In this document: positions 46,494-52,567 of the stretch, piece after piece | Position numbering within the stretch: position 1 is the first letter of the stretch | Layout of the letters: each line of letters opens with the position of its first letter | Assembly (NCBI GenBank): GCA_018691345.1 | Contig: JABGTJ010000093.1 | Coordinates: 1 to 52,567 of the forward strand | Reading direction: 5' to 3' | Length of the DNA stretch: 52,567 bases | From: Methanobacteriota archaeon | Lineage (GTDB): Archaea; Thermoplasmatota; Poseidoniia; Poseidoniales; Poseidoniaceae | Notes under the pieces: generated by a model | The model's database searches: none | Told to the model about the DNA's origin: nothing | Seen by the model: only the letters and a program-made list of their open reading frames with translations | Translations under genes and position numbers: made by a program

Positions 46494-47633
46494 TCAGTTT
46501 ACAAATTCAATTTGTTGATTGCGAAGAGCTCGCAGCTGTCTGTTTTCACTTGCTCCGTGAATTTGTTCGCTCTTGACACCAGTTAACACAAGCATGACGC
46601 GGAGTTCATCTTCCAGTTCTTCTTTGACTGCAGCACCCCAGATGATTTGGGCGTGTGGTGAGATTTTATCTTTGATGATTTTAGCACACTGCTCAGCTTC
46701 CCCAAGGGTAAGGCTTGCACCACCAACGACGTTGATGAGAGCACCTCTTGCATCGCTTGCGTCGATGTCAAGCAATGGTGAATGAAGCGCTTCCATGGTC
46801 GCCGCTTCGGCACGCCCAGGGCCTGAAGCTGAACCAAGTCCAATCATGGCGACGCCACTGCCAAAGTTAATGACAGACCGAAGATCCTCGAAATCGAGGT
46901 TTACCATTCCATCAATAGTAAGTAATTCAGCAACTCCAGTAATTGAACGAACAAGAAGTTCATCTCCGACTCGGAAGGCGCTGGTGATTGGTAGATCTTT
47001 CACGCCTTCAATTTCGAGGAGCCTTTCGTTGGGAATGACAAGGATAGTATCGCAATGCTCTCGTAGACGTTCAAGCCCCCACTCCGCATTTTGCTTACGT
47101 AGAGCGCCTTCAGATTGGAACGGGTAGGTGACAACGGCAATGGTCATCGCTCCCTGTTGTTTGGCAAGACGGGCAATCTGCCCAGCTGCACCAGTTCCTG
47201 ATCCACCGCCCATGCCTGCGGTGATGATGGCCAATTGAGTGTCGTTGGTTATTCGACGCAGAGCTAACTCAGATTCTAGAGCCGCCGCCTCGCCTTTCGT
47301 CGGGTCTCCGCCAGCGCCTCTTCCACGAGCCGTTCGTCCAATCAATACCTTTTCTTCGATTGGTGACATCAGAAGGGCTTGAGCATCGGTGTTGATGGCG
47401 TATCCTGTAACGTATGAGTTTTCAAACAGGCCTTCTCCATGCAAGCGTCCAATAGCATTGCATCCAGCCCCACCTACTCCGTATACTCGGATGCGAGGTT
47501 GGAGTGATTCGAGCAGTGCTTTCAGTTCGACTTCACTACCTTCACCCATTGGTGGGGTGACGGTTGCCGGTGTTGCCATTTCTGATTCGGTGAGTTCCAA
47601 TACTCTGTCAATCAAGTGTCGCATAGGCGTCAT
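46494..47633 (-). CDS. ftsZ: FtsZ cell-division GTPase
   Basis: RIRVYGVGGAGCNAIGRL, AINTDAQALL, ITAGMGGGSGTGAA, NLDFEDLRSVI. Confidence 0.9.
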   Translation of the reverse strand: MTPMRHLIDRVLELTESEMATPATVTPPMGEGSEVELKALLESLQPRIRVYGVGGAGCNAIGRLHGEGLFENSYVTGYAINTDAQALLMSPIEEKVLIGRTARGRGAGGDPTKGEAAALESELALRRITNDTQLAIITAGMGGGSGTGAAGQIARLAKQQGAMTIAVVTYPFQSEGALRKQNAEWGLERLREHCDTILVIPNERLLEIEGVKDLPITSAFRVGDELLVRSITGVAELLTIDGMVNLDFEDLRSVINFGSGVAMIGLGSASGPGRAEAATMEALHSPLLDIDASDARGALINVVGGASLTLGEAEQCAKIIKDKISPHAQIIWGAAVKEELEDELRVMLVLTGVKSEQIHGASENRQLRALRNQQIEFVN

Positions 47634-47712
47634 GCTTACCCAAGCACCCTTGAATGTGCCGCCCCTTAGAACGACTAAAACAGTGGTTTTTGGAGGTAAT
47701 TTCAATCACCAA

Positions 47713-48750
47713 TCAGTCACGAAGACCTTCTTGAGTCACTTGGTAGACGCACTCGCCATCTGGCAAGTTCGGCGAGTCAACCAGGCGAGCAATACGTCGG
47801 CCACCCTTTGCTTTGCGCAAATAAAGTCTGAACGTTGAGGCGTGGGCAAGAACGTGCCCACCGACTGGCTTTGTTGGATCGCCCCACATTGCATCAGGCT
47901 TGGAATGAACTTGGTTGGTCACCAGGACCAATGCATTGTTGATATCAGCAAGCTGCTTCAAATCTTTCAAGTGGCGGTTGAGTTTTTGTTGGCGGTTTGC
48001 CAGCATTCCTCTTCCAATGAACTCAGCTCGGAAATGGCTTGTTAGGGAGTCTACAATAATCATCTTGACATTGAGGCCCTTGCTCATCCTCTTGATTTCG
48101 TCAACAAGGAGCATTTGGTGGGCTGAGTTGTAAGCGCGAGCGACGTGTATTCGACTCAGCACCAGTTCGGGATCAAGTCCATGTCCACGAGCCATTTGCG
48201 TGATTCGCTCTGGACGGAAGGTGTCTTCAGTGTCGATGTAGAACACATCGCCATCAAATCCGCCTTCTTCCAACGGCAAGGTGCAGTTGACGGCCAATTG
48301 GTGTCCGATTTGGGTTTTCCCACTGCCGAATGCACCGTACACTTCAACCAAAGCTTGTGTTTCAAATCCACCGCCTAAGAGATCGTCAATTGATTCGACC
48401 TTGGATGTGAGTTTGAGGACTTCACGGCGTCTTTCAAGGAGTGCGCCACCTGAAACGAATCCACCGATGTTTGCCATTTTCTTTGCACCACCGATAATTT
48501 TGGTTGCAACTGCTTCACCAAGTTCTGCTTGGTCTGCAAGGTCGCCAGGAGACATGACTGCGAGTGCGAGTAGGTCATCAAAACCGGCTTCTCGGAGTTT
48601 TTCTGCGGTTGCTGGTCCTACGCCAGGGAGGTCTTCGATGAGTGGCTCAGGCACTTCCTCTTCTGTCGGCTTCATTACCGGTGCTTCGTCCGTAGGGCTT
48701 TCATTGTTTTCAAGTTCAGTTTTCGCTTTTTTCTTCGATTTGGTTGCCAT
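47713..48750 (-). CDS. radA: DNA repair and recombination protein RadA
   Basis: HhH region [27 protein letters not shown]; Walker [47 protein letters not shown]. Confidence 0.93.
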   Translation of the reverse strand: MATKSKKKAKTELENNESPTDEAPVMKPTEEEVPEPLIEDLPGVGPATAEKLREAGFDDLLALAVMSPGDLADQAELGEAVATKIIGGAKKMANIGGFVSGGALLERRREVLKLTSKVESIDDLLGGGFETQALVEVYGAFGSGKTQIGHQLAVNCTLPLEEGGFDGDVFYIDTEDTFRPERITQMARGHGLDPELVLSRIHVARAYNSAHQMLLVDEIKRMSKGLNVKMIIVDSLTSHFRAEFIGRGMLANRQQKLNRHLKDLKQLADINNALVLVTNQVHSKPDAMWGDPTKPVGGHVLAHASTFRLYLRKAKGGRRIARLVDSPNLPDGECVYQVTQEGLRD

Positions 48751-48887
48751 TCTTGTTCACTTCCAACCCATACTGGCATGCCAACGGTATATGAAAGACA
48801 GAAACAGGGCGCGCTGCTGAATACGAATTTTCTCATCGGTTTTCAAACCTATAATCGGTTTACTACGGGCTTAACTTTCACTTTAAC

Positions 48888-48914
48888 TTCACTTTTTCAA
48901 AAGCGAAAAGTGAA
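48888..48914 (-). terminator. Hairpin immediately downstream of the lipoprotein gene, possible terminator
   Basis: TTCACTTTT-(9 nt)-AAAAGTGAA inverted repeat adjacent to the stop at 48916. Confidence 0.45.
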
Positions 48915-48915
48915 T

Positions 48916-49785
48916 TCACTGCGACGCATTTTCTGCTTCGGAGGCACTCATTGGATTGGGTATACTTTCCTGTGATTCATAGAGAATTTTGACGACATGA
49001 TTGACATTGACTCGCTCATCTCCGTTTCCTTCAGCGGTCACATCAACCTCCAATTTCCACGTTCCTGGTTCGACGAAGTACTGGTTGTGCATCCATGAAG
49101 CATCTTGTCCATCGCCAACTTGTTCCGGTGCAGACTCAACCGTCGTTGCATCCGTCGAATTCAACATTCTCCATGTTACCGTGACGGTTTGGCCTTGATT
49201 GATCGGGCTTGGCGGTTGATTTTCCGGGTTCACGACGGTTGATTCGACTACTATTTTCTCTGGCGCCGGGCAACTGCAGTCCGGTGTAGTTTCGATGTTC
49301 ATGACGTTTGGGTCTGCAGTGTTGCTGTCACCCCAAGTGATTTGTTTGTCGATTCGGATGGTGATGTTTTCGAAATAATCGTTACCTTGGTCATCGATTC
49401 CACCCATAGCAGCATCAAACAGGCCGTGTGTGAGGTACGTGTAGGTCACTTCACCGTTTTCGGCCGCATTATTTTCAACAGCACTCGAACCGTCCCCTGG
49501 TAGGAAATAGTATGTTTCCATCGCTCCAGCAGAGGATTTAGTGTATGAAAAGTCAAAGGTAAGTTCTACACCCGTTTCAGTAACTTGTTGGTTGTTCTGC
49601 ACATTTTCTTCAAGGACGCCTGATGTCGCGTCGTAGTAGACAATTAATTCAATCGCACTGCTTTTTTTGGGTTCTTCATCTGAGCTCAGACAACCCGAAA
49701 TGGAGGCCATTAGGAGCAATGAGCACATGATGACTGGTACTGTACGCCCTGCTCGCATATGCATAGACAAACGCTTCATCTTCAT
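48916..49785 (-). CDS. Secreted lipoprotein-like protein with beta-sandwich region
   Basis: Signal peptide and lipobox VPVIMCSLLLMASISGCLSSDEE; start likely MKMKRL at 49785. Confidence 0.6.
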   Translation of the reverse strand: MKMKRLSMHMRAGRTVPVIMCSLLLMASISGCLSSDEEPKKSSAIELIVYYDATSGVLEENVQNNQQVTETGVELTFDFSYTKSSAGAMETYYFLPGDGSSAVENNAAENGEVTYTYLTHGLFDAAMGGIDDQGNDYFENITIRIDKQITWGDSNTADPNVMNIETTPDCSCPAPEKIVVESTVVNPENQPPSPINQGQTVTVTWRMLNSTDATTVESAPEQVGDGQDASWMHNQYFVEPGTWKLEVDVTAEGNGDERVNVNHVVKILYESQESIPNPMSASEAENASQ

Positions 49786-49901
49786 CAATGCAGTGTTGAA
49801 ACAACGCGTATTTATTGTACAAAGAGGATTTTTTTCGGTACTGCAGTTCAATCGTAGTTAATCGGTGCATTGAAGAACGGGAGGGTTTCAGCCTTGGGTA
49901 T

Positions 49902-49979
49902 AACGAGGTGGGGTAGTCTGGATATCCCGTCGGGCTCATAACCCGGAGATCGATGGTTCAAATCCATCTCTCGTTACCA
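49902..49979 (+). tRNA. Initiator tRNA-Met (CAT), CCA encoded
   Basis: AACGAGG ... CGGGCTCATAACCCG (three G:C pairs in anticodon stem) ... GATGGTTCAAATCCATC TCTCGTT A CCA; A1:U72 pair typical of initiators. Confidence 0.9.
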
Positions 49980-49982
49980 CTC

Positions 49983-50732
49983 TCAGTACTCATAGTAGTC
50001 GTGTTGAGGTTTGAGCAGATCCATTGCTGCTTGCAAGCGAGCGTTTGCTGCAGCATCTCCTCGTTCAATGGCAAGGCGCTCTCCACTGATTCGTTCAATT
50101 TGCTTTTGACAAGCGTCGGTCGGACCTATTTGCTTCTCAATTGCAGTATGGAGGACTGCCATTATTTCTTCAGTTTTCGCCATTGGTGATGCGTCCGGTT
50201 GTAAGTAGAATACGCCTTCATACATGATGACATGGCCTGAGTTGGCGACAATGTCGACCAATCGCTGAATGAGTTTCTTTTGGTCCGGAATCACTTGGCA
50301 TGCTTCCAGTGCAGCAGCAACGTGCCCCGGTGATTTCTTTTCACATTGAGTGAAGGCTTTCATTGCTGCACTGCTTTTGCCAGCATGAGCAAATAACTTC
50401 CCTGCACGACGAAAATCTTCTGCATCAGGCGTCATTTTTTCCAACAGTTGAGGGGCGCCTTTGCTAAGCATCCGGACTAATTTCTTCCGTTCGCGATGGA
50501 GAATTTTAACGGTTGAAATTCCTCGTTTGGCTTTGTTTCGGGCAAGGAAAATATCGCATAGAATTCGAAGACCCTTGACCAGCATGATTTGAGAATCGGC
50601 ATCTCTCTTCTTTTGTGTGAGGAACATATCTGTGAACTCGATGGCCATGACTTCGGACATTTCCATTCGACCATCAGCCACATATCGCTCTAGTTGGAGC
50701 AAGGTTTGTGCAGGGTCATTCATTCCAAACAT
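49983..50732 (-). CDS. Helical hypothetical protein (TPR-like)
   Basis: Start MFGMNDPAQTLLQLERY at 50732; the longer track ORF runs antisense through the kinase gene and looks spurious. Confidence 0.55.
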   Translation of the reverse strand: MFGMNDPAQTLLQLERYVADGRMEMSEVMAIEFTDMFLTQKKRDADSQIMLVKGLRILCDIFLARNKAKRGISTVKILHRERKKLVRMLSKGAPQLLEKMTPDAEDFRRAGKLFAHAGKSSAAMKAFTQCEKKSPGHVAAALEACQVIPDQKKLIQRLVDIVANSGHVIMYEGVFYLQPDASPMAKTEEIMAVLHTAIEKQIGPTDACQKQIERISGERLAIERGDAAANARLQAAMDLLKPQHDYYEY

Positions 50733-50866
50733 GGCAATAATCACCGCTGCAGGTGATGACCTATCATGCCTTTCCCTGTTTCGCTCGTAACGAAAGCCAT
50801 CGAGAACGCCTTCTTTGCAGTATTTCCTCCTTTTTCCTTTATGTGTTGGTGGGTACGGGCATTGCT

Positions 50867-51400
50867 GTGGAAGACAACTTATGCATTGCAGTGGCCGGAA
50901 CTCCCGGGACTGGGAAAACGACGATTTGCGAGTCATTGAGTGAACTCTACACAGTGGTTTCGCTTCAGGAACTGGCCGAACAAAACGGTTGCTTGGGACC
51001 TGTTGACCAGATCGACGGTTCTGCACCGTTGGACATTCACAAACTTTCAGAGACATGGGTTCCGAATGATACTGAGACCTGTTTTGTCGATGGCCATCTC
51101 TCCCATTTACTTGATGTTGATGCCATCGTGCTTTTGCGATGTAACCCTGAAAAAATCCGTGAACGGCTTGAACAGCGCCCGTATTCACCGGAGAAAATCA
51201 ACGCCAACGTGGAGTGGGAAATGCTATCTGGCACATGGTCGGAACTGCTTGAATTTGAGATAGAAGTGCCCATATTGGAACTTGATACAACCGCTTCCTC
51301 AACCGAAGAATTGCTTGAAAGCATTGTTCAGTGGATGGATGAAGGTACACCATCAGCCTCACTCAAAGATGCTGCTTCGAACGCCATGAACTGGTTGTAA
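50867..51400 (+). CDS. AK6/Fap7-type adenylate kinase (NMP kinase)
   Basis: LCIAVAGTPGTGKTTICESL, FVDGHLSHLLDVDAIVLLRCNPEKIRERLEQRPYSPEKINANVEWEML; probable GTG start. Confidence 0.8.
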   Translation: MEDNLCIAVAGTPGTGKTTICESLSELYTVVSLQELAEQNGCLGPVDQIDGSAPLDIHKLSETWVPNDTETCFVDGHLSHLLDVDAIVLLRCNPEKIRERLEQRPYSPEKINANVEWEMLSGTWSELLEFEIEVPILELDTTASSTEELLESIVQWMDEGTPSASLKDAASNAMNWL

Positions 51401-51461
51401 CACGCTGTTTTTGTGTTTTGATAACCGCAACAACAAACACCCCCCCGCTTCGGCAACAGGA

Positions 51462-52178
51462 ATGAGCACCATGGCGTTAGAAAAATTGAGAGACACTTGG
51501 GAAGGTATTCTGAATCCACTTTTAGACGCTCTTGAGAACGTTAAACCATCCACTGTAACATGGGTTGCTTTACCAGTAGGCATACTCGGCGGTTTGGCTG
51601 TGTTGACTGCTGATGAGACGACCTATGGCGCAAACATGTTGTTCGGGGGCGGGTTGTTGATGATACTGGCCATGGCTATGGATGGTTTGGACGGACCTCT
51701 TGCTCGTAAATTCGGTAAAGTAAGCCGTTGGGGAGATTATCTTGACCATACATTTGATCGGCTTCTCGACGCCATTTGGTTGCTGTGCATTGCGGGTTCC
51801 GTTTTCGTTGGCGACATCACCATCGGACTTGTAGCGGCTTGGCTGACTCTTCTTGGCTCATACATGGGCACGCAAGCGCAAGCGGTTGCTGGCTCTCGCA
51901 ATTACCGTGGTTTTTCGAGAGCAGACCGTACCGTTGTCACGATCTTGGGAATTTTCCTTACCGCTGTTTTTATCTATGCAGATATCGGTGATTTTGGAAC
52001 GTTACCTGGCGTACTTGATCACGTACCAATCACTCCTCTGAGCATTGTTGTCTTGATTTCCGCTTTCGGAGGATTGTGGACATTCCTTGTGCGTTTCCAA
52101 CAAGCACACAGTGAAATTACCCGTATTGATTTAGAAGACCCTTTGCCTCAACCGAACCAACCTTCTGAACAGGAATGA
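51462..52178 (+). CDS. CDP-alcohol phosphatidyltransferase
   Basis: MDGLDGPLARKFGKVSRWGDYLDHTFDRLLD matches D-G-x2-A-R-x8-G-x3-D-x3-D; several TM segments. Confidence 0.85.
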   Translation: MSTMALEKLRDTWEGILNPLLDALENVKPSTVTWVALPVGILGGLAVLTADETTYGANMLFGGGLLMILAMAMDGLDGPLARKFGKVSRWGDYLDHTFDRLLDAIWLLCIAGSVFVGDITIGLVAAWLTLLGSYMGTQAQAVAGSRNYRGFSRADRTVVTILGIFLTAVFIYADIGDFGTLPGVLDHVPITPLSIVVLISAFGGLWTFLVRFQQAHSEITRIDLEDPLPQPNQPSEQE

Positions 52179-52191
52179 ATCGTAACTTCGT

Positions 52192-52206
52192 CACCCCGTA
52201 GGGGTG
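52192..52206 (+). other. 6-bp hairpin downstream of the phosphatidyltransferase gene
   Basis: CACCCC-GTA-GGGGTG. Confidence 0.5.
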
Positions 52207-52225
52207 TGATGAATACCAATTTTAG

Positions 52226-52265
52226 CGGTTAAATATGCGACATGCTCTTAACCGTCGCATGCGAC
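52226..52265 (+). promoter_or_regulatory. Nested inverted/direct repeats upstream of the last CDS
   Basis: CGGTTAA/TTAACCG (52226-52232, 52248-52254); ATGCGAC/GTCGCAT (52235-52241, 52254-52260); palindrome GTCGCATGCGAC (52254-52265). Confidence 0.55.
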
Positions 52266-52275
52266 AAGTGAATTG

Positions 52276-52567
52276 ATGACGGTCGAACTGCTCGGTAAAG
52301 AAGGCAAGAGAAAAGCGATTTTCCTTGTGATGTGTATGCTTCTTGCTTTAGTGCCAATGAGCAACGTCTCAGCGGAAGATCTCGGTAATCCAAGCAATCT
52401 GCAAGCTCAAGACATCAGCGCAGTCTTCGACCCTGCCTCAGAAACAACTACGGTTACATGGCGCAACATCGACATTGATGGTTCAGTTTTGCAAGGGCTT
52501 TTCTCTGCAACATACAACGTCTACCGTTCAAGTGAAGTCATTGACCAATCCTCCATTGGTGGTCTCA
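52276..52567 (+). CDS. Secreted protein, truncated by window end
   Basis: MTVELLGKEGKRKAIFLVMCMLLALVPMSNVSAEDLGN... signal peptide, then FnIII-like (VTWRNIDIDGSVLQGLFSATYNVYRSSEVI). Confidence 0.6.
   Translation, partial: MTVELLGKEGKRKAIFLVMCMLLALVPMSNVSAEDLGNPSNLQAQDISAVFDPASETTTVTWRNIDIDGSVLQGLFSATYNVYRSSEVIDQSSIGGL

Noticed and set aside
48281-48820. 179-aa plus-strand ORF opposite radA
   Set aside because: Antisense of radA; no motif.
50733-51188. N-terminal extension of the 49983..51188 minus ORF
   Set aside because: Runs antisense through the AK6-type kinase, with Cys/Arg/His-rich composition unlike the downstream part; start at 50732 preferred.
1-52567. CRISPR array, rRNA operon, prophage or transposon
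   Set aside because: No regularly spaced repeats, rRNA signatures, transposase/integrase motifs or phage structural genes seen in either strand.

Overview
This 52.6 kb window is densely coding and almost certainly archaeal. It encodes TFB, RadA, FtsZ, a TIGR01210/RaSEA-type radical SAM protein, an AK6/Fap7-type kinase and an A1:U72 initiator tRNA-Met with encoded CCA. The combination with giant secreted propeller/FnIII proteins suggests a marine Thermoplasmatota lineage such as Marine Group II/Poseidoniales; that taxonomic call is inference. About 38 CDSs are supported. Main blocks are: TFB; a two-gene AddAB/AdnAB-like helicase-nuclease operon in which both subunits seem to carry a Cys-rich nuclease domain; Psd; RaSEA; a polytopic membrane protein with C-terminal EF-hands that resembles a haem-copper oxidase subunit I without obvious haem ligands; a YchF-like GTPase; a pabC-pabBA operon; a ~2800-aa surface protein with an apparent frameshift near its C-terminus; a malic enzyme-phosphotransacetylase fusion; a three-gene operon containing a degenerate membrane-anchored FGE/SUMF-like protein; an RlmH-like protein; a PduO-type adenosyltransferase; Nudix; DHH; a large PIN-domain protein; isocitrate dehydrogenase; OsmC; FtsZ; RadA; and a CDP-alcohol phosphatidyltransferase. 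I saw no rRNA, CRISPR array, prophage or transposon. The most interesting signals are the dual-nuclease AddAB-like pair, the EF-hand HCO-like protein, the pseudo-FGE, structured leaders upstream of TFB and of the last gene, and the frameshift.
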